Shown here piece by piece: positions 1 through 10,174 of a DNA stretch of 64,000 nucleotides. Source of the stretch: Sarocladium kiliense (taxonomy: Eukaryota > Ascomycota > Sordariomycetes > Hypocreales > Sarocladiaceae); assembly GCA_030734395.1 (NCBI GenBank), contig JAUZTG010000044.1:186001-250000 (forward strand). The letters run 5' to 3'. A model generated the notes under the pieces. That model made no database searches. It saw only the letters and a list, made by a program, of their open reading frames with translations, and had not been told where the DNA came from. Position 1 is the first letter of the stretch; each line of letters opens with the position of its first letter. The position numbers and the translations under genes were made by a program.

Positions 1-352
1 TTCCCCCTTCGTTGTAGACATTTACGATCTGAACTGTCTTTCCGGATCGGGGTTCGCGTATTCGCAATGATATGATGTCCTTGGAGATATACGAGACACT
101 CCAGGTAGCCGCGTCGATACGCTTGTTGATGTAGTAGCACACTCTCGTCCCGCCGTCAGCGAGGTACATCAGGTGGAAGTGTGTCTTGAGTGGGTGGTAT
201 GTTGTGTCGATGAATGGATTACGCCAGGGTTCTTGGATTGCCAAGATGTCGTACTCGAGAGTCTTGCTGTTTCGAAAAAGGCTCGCTAGGACGACATCTC
301 TCGACTTCTGGACGTTGTACTGCAAAATGCGTAGAGTCTGAGGGCTTGTCAT
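1..352 (-). CDS. LINE ORF2, N-terminal endonuclease part (partial)
   Basis: The reading frame starts at the ATG at 352-350 and stays open to the window edge (117 codons). It begins with LRILQYNVQKSRDVV and then has DILAIQEPW. These are the first two conserved blocks of the apurinic-type endonuclease that LINEs use to nick target DNA, and the Glu of QEPW is the expected metal-binding catalytic residue. The start codon overlaps the ORF1 stop in the tetranucleotide ATGA (352-349), which suggests translation by termination and reinitiation. The reverse transcriptase and any RNase H would be beyond the window. The family call is secure from the motifs; activity cannot be judged. Confidence 0.85.
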   Translation of the reverse strand, partial: MTSPQTLRILQYNVQKSRDVVLASLFRNSKTLEYDILAIQEPWRNPFIDTTYHPLKTHFHLMYLADGGTRVCYYINKRIDAATWSVSYISKDIISLRIREPRSGKTVQIVNVYNEGG

Positions 353-2442
353 AGAGACGGTGCTGCGTCGATGCTGTCAGTGGGTCGAATTGTCCTGGTC
401 CCCTCCGTGTTGCCCTTCGCGGTCCACCTGGGGATGAGGGAATGGAGACTTTTTCGCGGTTCGTAAACTACCGTCAGGTTTCTGCCCCCATACTTTCTTC
501 CTATGTGTCTGCGCAACTCAGCTGCAAATGTGAAGTACTTGCCGCAGTACATGCAGTTCTTCATGCACTTCGCGATTACTAGGTCGGCATCTTGCGTTGG
601 CCAGTTGTTGTAGATCTCCTGATGTTCAGGGCACTGGCATGCTCTGAATAAGGTTCCCTGGCTGGTCCGTGGCTCTGTAGCCACTGAAGTCATCGGAGAA
701 GGATCCGGTCCTTCATCCACAATTCCCGCGGCATTCAGCCAGTTGCCGTCATTCGAAGCGTCAAACTCAGACAGCCACGCGTCTGCTGCTTGCAGTGATA
801 GACCCTCTATGCCTTCCAGGGGGTACACTGATGTGTACTGCTCGCTCTCTTGCCCAGCGCCCGTACTTAGATGGGAATCCACGGCGCCATCAAGTTGGGT
901 GTGCCTTGAGTGATGACTTTGCCGAGCGTCTTCTGACTGCGGGACCGGGGGTCCTTCTTCACTCTCCCCTGCTGGCGGTGTGACCAAGATTTGAATCCCT
1001 GGTGCTCCCATGGTTCCAAGATTACCGGCTGGTTGCTGTTGCTGTGCGGGCTCCGCAGTGTGGGTCGGCCTGGGCTCCGGTATTGTTGTCGCTGCGAGGT
1101 CTTCCGTTCGTTGATCGTCCGTCACGGTGACTGGTTCGTTTACCTCGACGCCCACACGATTGTCGCGTGCGTGCTGTGTTGGCTCCCCGGGTGTGTCTCT
1201 CATAGGTACGTGCCAGTAGATGCTGCGAGCATCCTTTGCTTGCTCGATGCGTTTCAGTTCTTTCTTTCTCGCTGGGCAGGCATTGCTCCATGCAGTATGA
1301 CCGTCTTTGCAAACCGCACATCGAGGAGTGAATCCCTCCACTCCCCTATGTCGGCAGTGTTTAGTCTCGTGATGCTCATTGCAATAGCCGCAAACTTGGG
1401 ATGCGTTACATTGAGTGGTAATGTGACCGTAATTGTAGCAACGGAAGCATTGCTTGATTCTGCAGGCCCGATCGTAGAGTTGACACTGGTGTATCTGGCC
1501 CTCCCATGCCATGCCAGCGTATATCATGGCATTCGCCATCCTTGGATCTGTGAATTCCACAACTATGGAGGACGCTCGTTTGAGCTCTCCCTCCTTCGTA
1601 AGCCATCCGACATGGGATATCTTTGCTTGAGGAATGACCGTGTGATTGTTTACGAGTATCTGTTCAAAGGTTGCCTTCTGATCCTTCATGTTGATCGAGT
1701 TGGTTGGGATGCCATGGGCAATTACCCCATAGGTAGGCACGATGACTTCCGCATGTTCGCCGAGTCCGCCGAGCCACCCCGGGCTCTCCTTCAGCTTTGC
1801 AGCTTCAGCGGTGGTGCTGGTGAAGATCTGTATGTCGCCGCTCTTTAGCTGGTATGCGGCGACCACTTTTACCGTTTTCGTTCCTGCGTGGTTCCGAATG
1901 GATGTTGTCACTTGCTGTCGTACCCATGCTGCAGAATGGGTCCGATAACGTTCCGTAGCTCTATGGTCCTTGAGCTTGACCGTCACTGCCCTGTCTTTAT
2001 ACGCTGTGACGGTGGAGTTGACTCGAGTGGAGGAGATGCTGCCTGGTGTTGGTGGGGGAGGTAGCGGCGCACCTTTGGCCTGGGCCGCTACTTGAGCCCA
2101 AGATGCGGCTACGCCTTGCCTTCCCCGGAGGTTAGCTGCATGAGGTGGTGTCGTGCTCAGTCCCACGGAGTTCTTGATTATGGTGACGTCATGTTGTATG
2201 TTCTGTGTGCACTTGGCTGCGTCTTTGACCTGTTGGAGGATCTCCCGTAGGGCTGGTTGTCTCAGAACCTTGCCAATCAGCCCGAGGGTGGATTCCAAGT
2301 ATGCTTGCACTATATTCCATGGCACCTGAGTGTGTCTGCCTCTGTCTACGGCCTGCAGTTGGTTGCATACTTCCTTGAGGTATGTGGCGTGCTCATTGAT
2401 GTGTTCTGGGCCTTTGTTGACCTGTGGCCACTTAGGCGCCAT
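349..2442 (-). CDS. LINE ORF1 gag-like RNA-binding protein
   Basis: The ATG at 2442 gives 697 residues. The frame is open 15 codons further upstream, but only from a GTG. The chosen start fits the second LINE in this window, which begins MATSWPQ against MAPKWPQ here. The N-terminal half is alpha-helical and matches the second copy (xxWPQ..EHAT.L...). The middle holds three zinc knuckles: CFRCYNYGHITTQC (CX2CX4HX4C), then CGYCNEHHETKHC and CAVCKDGHTAWSNAC with altered spacing. A Gln/Pro-rich linker follows. Near the C-terminus (plus-strand about 490-555) is CMYCGKYF...LRRH, which looks like a partial C2H2 finger. Function known from the family: it binds element RNA and forms the ribonucleoprotein particle. 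Confidence 0.85.
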   Translation of the reverse strand: MAPKWPQVNKGPEHINEHATYLKEVCNQLQAVDRGRHTQVPWNIVQAYLESTLGLIGKVLRQPALREILQQVKDAAKCTQNIQHDVTIIKNSVGLSTTPPHAANLRGRQGVAASWAQVAAQAKGAPLPPPPTPGSISSTRVNSTVTAYKDRAVTVKLKDHRATERYRTHSAAWVRQQVTTSIRNHAGTKTVKVVAAYQLKSGDIQIFTSTTAEAAKLKESPGWLGGLGEHAEVIVPTYGVIAHGIPTNSINMKDQKATFEQILVNNHTVIPQAKISHVGWLTKEGELKRASSIVVEFTDPRMANAMIYAGMAWEGQIHQCQLYDRACRIKQCFRCYNYGHITTQCNASQVCGYCNEHHETKHCRHRGVEGFTPRCAVCKDGHTAWSNACPARKKELKRIEQAKDARSIYWHVPMRDTPGEPTQHARDNRVGVEVNEPVTVTDDQRTEDLAATTIPEPRPTHTAEPAQQQQPAGNLGTMGAPGIQILVTPPAGESEEGPPVPQSEDARQSHHSRHTQLDGAVDSHLSTGAGQESEQYTSVYPLEGIEGLSLQAADAWLSEFDASNDGNWLNAAGIVDEGPDPSPMTSVATEPRTSQGTLFRACQCPEHQEIYNNWPTQDADLVIAKCMKNCMYCGKYFTFAAELRRHIGRKYGGRNLTVVYEPRKSLHSLIPRWTAKGNTEGTRTIRPTDSIDAAPSL

Positions 2443-2487
2443 CACCACCGATAGACGCGTTTTAGACGCGTTATCCGCAGTAATCAC

Positions 2488-3047
2488 CTAAGTAGATACA
2501 GGTCCACTGGAAAGAAAGCTAAAATTTACGCGTTTTCAAAAATGTGTTCTGAGCTTGGTGTAGTGAAAGGTCTTCATAGAGACTACTTTGGCTCATATAG
2601 GCCGGCTTGGGTGTACTCGCGCGGGCTTCCCAGGCACGCCAGCTAAGCAAGATTTCGCCGTAACTAGCATCAACAAAGCCTTGAATCGAGCTGCTAGCGG
2701 GCTCGATATTGGCGGATGACCGGCGAGGGGCCGTGGATGAGGACTTGTCGCCGAGTAACACTATCCACGCGCGGGAGACATCATTGCGGGCCCAGCTCTG
2801 GAAATGAACACCGACTATGATATGATCGCGGCGCCAGTTGTCCTCGCGCTGGTGGGCTTTGGATGAAGAGCGCAGTTTATCACGATGCTCACGGCGGAGG
2901 TGCTGATCTAGCACCTTCAGGCTGGAGGATAAAGAGTCGCAATGCCGACGCCTGAAGCCGGACTGAAGCTCGAGCTTTGGGTGCGGCTGAGATCCGCCGG
3001 GCTGTGGTGGTAGCTCTATTGGATCGGGAAGATTGAGAGACTTGATC
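2488..3047. other. Interval between LINE ORF1 and inverted repeat
   Basis: No recognisable gene. A 131-codon open frame on the minus strand (2519-2914) has no motif that I recognise. The stretch may include the LINE 5' leader. Confidence 0.4.
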
Positions 3048-3113
3048 GGCGGCTAATACATGGGCGCCCCCCTTTTGATATTTGGGCGCCCGGTGGTACA
3101 TGGGTTGCTCTCA
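3048..3113 (+). repeat. 66-bp inverted repeat, left arm
   Basis: Starts GGCGGCTAATACATGG and is the exact reverse complement of 3479-3544 over 66 of 66 bases. Each arm itself contains two GGGCGCCC palindromes. No convincing target-site duplication flanks the pair (left flank ends TTGATC, right flank starts AGAGCC). Confidence 0.95.
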
Positions 3114-3478
3114 ATTAAACCTCGAACACCCTTATCCAAATCAGAAAAACCAGAGTTTTAAGTATATAGAATTAAAGAACAAGCTGCTGGGGAAGCACAT
3201 TCCTTTTTTCTCGTTTATTGTACTTCATTCTTCTGAGTCTGCAGTAAGGACTCATGTGTCTACCGTTGTACTACGGAGGGCGCGCCCGCCCGCTGATGTC
3301 AGCAAACTCAAGCTTAAAAATGTACAGAAGCAATATAAGAATTCCCACCATAAACTTATGAGACTGGCACTTAATAAACCAGGGGAAAATATATATAATT
3401 CGTACAGAATTCTCTCATTATTTCCCTGCTCCTGATTTCCTAGTTTCTGTGGTTTGGTGGATGATATTCAGTTTTAAG
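3114..3478. mobile_element. AT-rich spacer between 66-bp inverted repeats (MITE-like)
   Basis: A 365-bp, mostly AT-rich segment lies between the two perfect arms. It has no supported ORF. With the arms it makes a 497-bp unit shaped like a MITE. Alternatively the arms are terminal repeats of two elements facing each other; the right arm lies about 150 bp from a pogo-type transposase remnant. Confidence 0.5.
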
Positions 3479-3544
3479 TGAGAGCAACCCATGTACCACC
3501 GGGCGCCCAAATATCAAAAGGGGGGCGCCCATGTATTAGCCGCC
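3479..3544 (-). repeat. 66-bp inverted repeat, right arm
   Basis: Exact reverse complement of 3048-3113. Complementarity breaks inward at once (AATTAAAC against ACTTAAAAC) and outward at position 3545. Confidence 0.95.
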
Positions 3545-3692
3545 AGAGCCTTAGGGACCCAATAACGTAATCTACCCCCTTCCCGGACACACCCCCTACT
3601 CGGACACAAAACTCCCCACCAAACGCGACCGGCACTTTCGTGCAAGACAAAACACAACATATGACGACAACACAAAGCAAGAGGTAGGTAGA

Positions 3693-4427
3693 TCAATTCA
3701 GGACTATTTTGCACGTACGGGCAGTGTGTTCAAAAGACCGGCATTTACTGCACCTTCGTGGTGCTCGCTGTCCTGGGACACTTAGCTCCTCCTCTATCTG
3801 TCGTTGGACCCGTTCCCTTTCTTCTCGCCGTCGTTTTGCCCGCTCATCTTCCTTTTCTCTCCGTCGCTTGGCCCGCTCTTCTTCTATTTCTCGCCGTAGC
3901 TTGAACCATTCCGCGTTTTCTAGCCGCCGTCGCTCGGCCCGCTCCTCCTCCTTCTCTCGCCGTCGCTTGACACGCTCCCATTCTTCCTCTTCACGTCGCT
4001 TAGCACGCTCTTCTTCGACTTCTCTCCGTCGCTTTACCCTAGCCGTGCCTTCTGCAACAGACAGAGTGCCGCCGTCACTAATGTATTCGAGGCGTTGTTC
4101 TCTCTTCCGCTTTCGCTGTTGGTTTTCTGACCGAAGCTGCCTGTTTTCGTCGGCAAGTAGGACGGCGCTGTGCATGGCCATTTGGCAACCTTTGATAAGC
4201 TGGTTGATAGCCTGTGAGACCGGCGAGCCTGCATTGTGTGGTCGGCGCTGAAGAAGGCGTTCGGCGTGGGTGGTAAGCTGGTTAACGTTATACGGGGTCA
4301 TGTAGGCTTCCCGGGTTCGATGCGGGCTCGGAGTGTGCTTGTCGCTGTGATCGATGCCGTGACTGTTGCCGACTTTGTCAACCTGAACCTGTAGCCGAAA
4401 CAGTACCCGGGTAGGATCGAAGATCAC
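3693..4427 (-). pseudogene. pogo/Fot1-type transposase, C-terminal remnant with zinc knuckle
   Basis: The open frame begins without an ATG at about 4427 with FDPTRVL. This block follows the DDE catalytic domain in fungal pogo/Fot1 transposases, so the DNA-binding and catalytic domains are missing. It continues with a segment reading AINQLIKGCQMAMHSAVLL and ENRQLRSENQQRKRKR, both typical of this family's tail. Next come about seven 11-residue charged repeats of the type AKRRREKEDER (33-bp units in the DNA, about 3810-4040), and then a CCHC knuckle CSKCRSFEHTARTC close to the stop codon. The upstream end abuts the first exon of an MFS transporter in a different frame. It cannot encode an active transposase. 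The repeat-rich tail is more elaborate than I expect for the family. Confidence 0.8.
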
Positions 4428-5025
4428 TCACACTAGACCCGTTGATGGTGAGAGTTGCGCCGGAAAACGCGCCAGTAAAAAATCGGGAAACAATAAGACT
4501 CGTGAAGGTAGACGACAACGCTGCACCGAGCACAAAACATAGGTAGCAGAAGGTAGCTATAAAATAAACAGGATTTCTGCCACATGTTTCAGAAAGCGGG
4601 CCAGCAAACACCGATCCCGTGCCGACGCCAAAAAGATACATCGCCGTAGGCAGATTGCCAACTGTCTCGCTGACATGAAGTCGTTGGCTGGCAGAGGCCT
4701 TGCCCATTGACTCCGCCGCGCCTGCCCAACCTTGAGTAAAGACGAGACAACATACAAGGGCAATGTTTTTAGCTCGTGAGGGCAGACTCCAGTTCAGAGG
4801 ATCAAGGGGGTCGTCTTCCCCAGCCCTGCGCACAAGGGCGTTATGATGTGTATCTGTCAAGCTCGACCCTTGTTGTCGTTGTTGGCGGGTTTGCGCACGG
4901 CCTGTCGAGTGATCGCTTCCAGGTATATCTTCTATTATAGATTTCTCTATAGAATCTGTGTCTTTGCGACTACGTTCTGCACGGAGTCGTTTTGCAATCT
5001 GACGGCGCTGATTCAATGTCCACAT
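4421..5025 (-). pseudogene. MFS transporter, N-terminal exon only
   Basis: From the ATG at 5025 there are about 200 residues of a major facilitator of the drug:H+ antiporter type. A charged cytosolic N-terminus leads into DPLNWSLPSRAKN, then the first membrane helix, the motif A-like loop GPLSETCGRNPVY between helices 2 and 3, and helices 3-4 ending TLTINGSS. A consensus splice donor (GTGAGT) follows directly, at about 4420. Instead of intron and second exon, the sequence goes straight into the transposase remnant. The remaining eight or so helices are not found in the window. The gene was either cut by a transposon-related insertion or deletion in its first intron, or is one half of a rearrangement. 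Confidence 0.75.
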
Positions 5026-6171
5026 GATGGCATATCGATTGAGACCTCTCGGTATAACAGAATATTGGGTGGCCGAATATTGTAGCTTAATTTTGATGCC
5101 CAGTAATGTTCAAAGAAAGAACGCATCGCGTAACCACTTGCCTCTTATGAAACCGTTGTGTGATATGTGTTCTGCTTTCTACGTCATGATGTAGTAATAC
5201 TAGCCCAATTTTAGCTTATTCAGGTCTATCACTGGTCAGCTAGAGAGTCCTAATAGCGTCATATAGATGCTAATTCGATGTGCTGAATGAGTGAGGAAGC
5301 CGGGCTTATTACTCCGGCCTCAGACGCCTCTACCAGCGGGGTCCATCAGTGGTTCATTTTGCCTCCAACGCGCTCAGCATCCCGTTCCAGTCGGCACTAA
5401 GCTGAGATCCTCCTCGATTTTCTGGGCCGGTTCGTGACATATTCCGATATTATGCGTATGAGGTTTTAGTAACACAGATCATGTTCTTTCAGTAAGGACT
5501 TGCAGGACCTGCGGTAAATCTTCACATATGCCGATAATAGAATATCCTCTGGTCACACAGAAGCACTAGACTGAGGGTTGATCAATGCAGGTTTAACATC
5601 CATTTATCCTGAGAGCTTGAGAGAATGTCAATGTAATACCTCGGCCGGAGTACTTGTCCCGAATGTCGAAGACTTAAAAAAGGACAGACATGCTGCGATA
5701 GTGAGATCTCATCTAGGCAGTGCTTGGATTGTTCCCCTCGCTTACGCACCATTGACGTCTCTGCTGAAGGTTAATGTGTGGATTCGGCCCTGGACATGTG
5801 TAATATGGGAGGTTTTTGTCATTTACGAGTTAATGAAAGCAGTAAAGTACCCTGGCCTTTGGACATGAGATCCGATAACATTTTTTCCGTCATGCAACGT
5901 CATCGACCAGCGACGTTGATTGCTTGTCACTTAAATGGTTAAGCCTGGATCATCAAAGGTCTACCGATCCTTATAGTTCACCCCATCAGCTTAGTTGTTC
6001 CCTTTGGTGAAAAGCAAGCATACCACAGATCCAAAACCCAGGCAACTTAACCCCGGTTTTAGGATTTCCCGAAACTCTGCCACTTCTTCCTACAATAAGT
6101 TCTTTTGACTAGTAGAAGATTTATGAACGAAAGCGTCCACCTTACAGTCATTCACCCGCTTATCACTCATC
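5026..6171. other. Gene-free interval upstream of xfp
   Basis: Moderately AT-rich, with no ORF carrying a recognisable motif. The last few hundred bases presumably include the xfp promoter and leader. Confidence 0.5.
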
Positions 6172-9013
6172 ATGCCTGGAGAAGCTATCAAGCAGCCGAA
6201 CCCTCGTGCCCTGCCTTCCCAGCTCCCTGATGACGTATTGAAGCTAGCCGTCACTCCCCAGCGGAAACCACTCGACGAGAGCCTTTCCAAGTCTTTACAG
6301 GACTTCCAGAATGCAGCAGGCTACATTGCTGCGGGTATGTGATATCATCTGGCTGTAAGCCATGCATGTTTACTTTGTTAATGCAGCCACTTCCAGCCAT
6401 GATCTTCCTACGGGACAACGAGCTCCTGGAATCGGACTTGACGTTTGACCACGTGAAGCCGCGTCTGCTCGGCCATTGGGGGACATGCCCTGGAATAATC
6501 CTCGTGTGGTCGCATCTCAACCTACTCATTCGCAACCATGACCTTGATATGATCTTCGTCATTGGGCCTGGTCATGGCGCTCCTGCTGCTCTCGCCTCGC
6601 TCTGGTTGGAAGGATCTCTTGAGAAGTTCTACCCCGGACGATATGATCTCAATAGACAAGGCCTCCGCCGCCTGATTAACGAATTCTCCTTTCCACTTGG
6701 TTTTCCAAGGTTCGTATCTGTAGCATTGCCCCTGCCTTCTTTGCTGTCTGCGTCTCTCCCCGTACCATCCTACAAAGCTAACTCGCCCATCCGACCTGCA
6801 CAGTCACATTAATTCTGAAACTCCTGGTTGCATCCACGAGGGAGGCGAGCTGGGCTACGCTTTAGCCGTGGCTTATGGCGCAGTCATGGATAATCCTGAT
6901 TTGATTGTCACTGCAATAATTGGCGATGGAGAGGCCGAGAGTGGCCCAACAGCAGCGTATGTACAAATGCGTGATTCGAATTTCCTATCCTGCTTCCAGC
7001 AGACTAATCTAGGCTTTGCTCTCTTTACTTACATTGACAAGTGCTTGGCATGCTATCAAATACATCGATCCAGCAGAATCTGGCGCCGTAATTCCCATTC
7101 TCCACGTCAACGGCTTCAAGATCAGCGAACGTACCATCTTCGGTTGTATGGACGACAAGGAAATAGTCTCCCTCTTCACCGGATATGGGTACCAAGTCTG
7201 CGTTGTCGACGAACTGTCTAGCATCAACGTGCAGCTCTCGAGCGCGCTAGAATGGGCACTAGGTGAGATCAGGCGGATTCAGAAAGCCGCGAGGTCAGGT
7301 AAACCTATTCTTAAACCTCGTTGGCCAATGCTTGTATTGCGCACGCCAAAAGGATGGGGCGGGCCGAAAACGGTGGACGGCCAAGTCGTAGAAGGCTCCT
7401 TCAAATCGCATCAAGTACCGCTAGCCAATGCCAAGTGGGACAAATCTCACCTGTTGGAGCTGAAGCTTTGGCTAGGCCACTACAACATCCGAGAACTAAT
7501 CACCAGGGAGGGCAAGCCGAGCGAGAGCATTCTTCGCACAATTCCCCAACACGACGCTAAGAAGCTTGGACAACAGAAAGTCAGCTACGACTCTCTGACT
7601 ATCCTAAACCTTCCGGACTGGAAGCCGTACGCAATCGAACCAGGAACACAAGCTAGCGAGATGAAAGCAGCCGGTGACTTTATCAAGCGCGTCATCGAAC
7701 TCAATCCTTCAACATTCCGTATCTTCTCTCCCGATGAGCTGGAGAGCAACAAGCTGAGCGCCGTCCTTGAGAGCACCGGCCGCAACTTCCAGTGGGACGG
7801 TGAGGCTCGTGCCCGAGGCGGAAAGATCGTCGAGATACTGTCGGAACATATGTGCCAGGGATTTATGCAGGGGTACACTCTCACTGGGCGCCACGCATTG
7901 TTCCCGAGCTACGAGTCGTTCTTGGGTATTGTGCACACTATGATGGTGCAGTACGCCAAGTTCAACAAGATCGCGCAGCATGTTAACTGGCGAAGCGATC
8001 TGGCTTCTATCAACTATGTCGAGACCAGCACCTGGGCCCGTCAGGAGCATAATGGGTTTTCTCATCAGAACCCGTCCTTTATCGGCGCCGTGTTGAACCT
8101 CAAGGCAGAGGCAGCTAGGGTACGGCCCCTTTTGCTTTCCCCTTTCTTTGCCTTATGCTCCTCCCCCTTTTCCTGTCTGACTGTTTCCGTGGTATAGATA
8201 TATTTTCCGCCCGATGTCAATTGCTTCCTGAGCACCATTCACCACTGTCTGGAGTCCAAAAATTATGTGAACCTAGTCATCGGATCGAAGCAGCCAACTG
8301 CAACGTATCTCACTCCTGAGCAAGCCGCAGAGCACTGCCGCGTCGGAGCCTCTATCTGGTCCTTCGCCTCTACCCCTCTCCTCGATGAGAAGATGCAACC
8401 AGACGTTGTCCTCGTCGGCATCGGGGCAGAGGTAACCTTTGAAGTCGTCAAAGCCGCCGAACTCCTGCGGACTCTCTCTCCGGCCCTGCGCGTTCGCATC
8501 ATAAACGTCACAGACCTGATGGTCCTAGCCGCCGAATCACGACACCCGCACGCGCTCAGCAGGCAGCAGTTCCTAGACTTGTTCACTGTGGATCGGCGCA
8601 TTGTGTTTTCGTATCACGGGTACGCCGCCGAGCTGCAGGGCTTGCTGTTCGGGCGGCCGGGACTCAGCCGTATGAGTGTCGATGGATATCGCGAGGAAGG
8701 AAGCACGACGACGCCGTTCGATATGATGCTCGTCAATGGGCTTAGCCGGTTCGACGTAATTCGTCGTGGCTTGAGTGGCGGGGCGGAAGTGAACCCCAAG
8801 ATCAGACACAATCTAGACGCGCTTTTTCAGCAGGTTGACAAGATGTTCCAGAAAGTGAAATCCTTCATTAAGGACAACGGAGAAGGTGAGAGAAATGTCT
8901 TTCTTTAGTTGATTCTCCAAAAATTCGGACGAAATATAGCTTATCGCTAACATGCATTAATAGACCCTGATGACATTTATGACCCTCCGACCTTCGAAGC
9001 CCGCCAGAACTAG
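6172..9013 (+). CDS. xfp: Phosphoketolase (xylulose-5-P / fructose-6-P)
   Basis: Exons 6172-6334, 6397-6709, 6804-6956, 7042-8119, 8198-8885 and 8964-9013 join to 814 residues, the usual length of XFP. All introns have gt...ag ends and keep frame. The enzyme is thiamine-diphosphate dependent and cleaves xylulose 5-phosphate or fructose 6-phosphate with phosphate to acetyl phosphate, in the cytosol. Seen in the sequence: IGPGHGAPA, the signature EGGELGYAL (about residue 171), the TPP-binding GDGEAESGPTA (about residue 198), then ILHVNGFKIS, YGYQVCVVDE, PTGW-region RTPKGWGGPK with SHQVPL, and the C-terminal domain with HNGFSHQNPSFI, PPDVNCFLST and FSYHGYAAELQG. In some fungi xfp lies next to acetate kinase; no such gene is present here. 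The start has no competing upstream in-frame ATG. Confidence 0.95.
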
Positions 9014-10174
9014 CCCGGCGCAGGTCGCCTAAACACCTATTTCCAACCTAAATGTAAATCATCTCATTCAGTCAGTCGACCAGCCTACAGTGGTGGACTG
9101 TTCCAGGATGTCCCACAAGAGGAGTTGTTGCTGCTCGATGGTACTCCATGGGCGCTGGCTTCAAAGGGCTACTACGAAACTCCATCAACTAAGATCCAGG
9201 ATGCTAGATTTCTTATCGAAGCAATTAGCTTAACTAAGTAAGTAAGTGAGTGTAGTTTCCGTCCAGGGACGTTAAGGTCGCTCAAGCCCCCTATAGGGTA
9301 CAGGACGTGCTGGGCTACTGGTTATGCCTACATGCAGGGGGTGGGAACTGGGTTAGTAATCAAATTGACAAAAGCTTCACCACCTGGCGTAAACAGAGAC
9401 CACCATCCAACATGTCGTTGGCTCTATGGCCCATCCTTCCGTACCTGCCACCCGTCAGCGGGTCATCCAGATGCAGTGCGTAGCATACTGCGTACACTGG
9501 TCTTTTGTTTGGGGACCTGCAGAGACGCTCCTCGTCGGCTGCGCGTGCGGCCTTGAGTGGGGTCCCAGTCAGCCATAAGATGTTCCCGCACCCTACGGCT
9601 GGCCGAGCCCGGAAAAGGAGAATGGAAACTGAAGGCTGTGCACAGATGTGCGCCGTTGAGCTCCGTTCTAGTAACGGACGCAAACCTAATCGCAACTCAC
9701 CTCGATTCGTCAGAGACGGATCCTCCGTTCCAAGTGAGCCAGGTAGCGATGCATCCTTATCGTCGGTTGATGCCACTTGCTTTCCCTTTGAGGATGGATC
9801 TTCGTCAACCACAACGGGCACGTGGACCTCGTCCCCGTCCCCAAGAGGCAGGATCCCGGATTGCATAGATATCCATCTTCTGGATTTCGACATTTTTGGA
9901 CTGGAAAAAGACAATGAACATGGGATGCAACAGGGCTGGACCCTATTGAATTGGGTTATGGACTTGATTGCATGTACTTTGCCCACGGAATGCAGGGTAT
10001 ACCGCACCTGAAATCCACACGTTCCCAGACAGCCCATGCCAGGGCCTAAGGCCAGGTTCCTGGTGACCGGCGTCGACACTGGGTATGACTGTGGATTAAA
10101 TACACGTCATGTTCCTATGATTTTCATAGATTCAAGTCAACTGAGCACCGAAACAATTTTTAAGCTTGATCAAA
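9014..10174. other. Interval downstream of xfp
   Basis: No supported gene. Two overlapping open frames, minus 9360-10079 (239 codons) and plus 9505-10011 (168 codons), contradict each other and carry no motif I recognise, so neither is called. A short TAAG repeat lies near 9235-9250. Confidence 0.4.

Larger units (their letters stand above)
1..2487 (-). mobile_element. Tad1-like LINE (non-LTR retrotransposon), cut by window edge
   Basis: Two ORFs on the minus strand have the order of a non-LTR retrotransposon: a gag-like ORF1 with zinc knuckles, then an endonuclease-type ORF2 that runs off the window at position 1. The reverse transcriptase itself would lie outside the window. ORF1 is open over its full length, so this copy is fairly young or was recently active. 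The 5' limit of the element is not clear; the ORF1 frame is open without an ATG up to 2487. Confidence 0.85.

Noticed and set aside
991..1848. 285-codon plus-strand open frame
   Set aside because: It is antisense to the LINE ORF1, which has clear zinc knuckles, and its own translation has no motif.
3709..4251. 180-codon Arg/Ser-rich plus-strand frame resembling an SR protein
   Set aside because: It is the reverse complement of the charged repeats in the transposase tail; the RS look is a by-product of KRRRE codons.
9360..10079. 239-codon minus-strand frame and an overlapping 168-codon plus frame
   Set aside because: Both overlap, neither shows a known motif, and one at most could be real, so no call was made.
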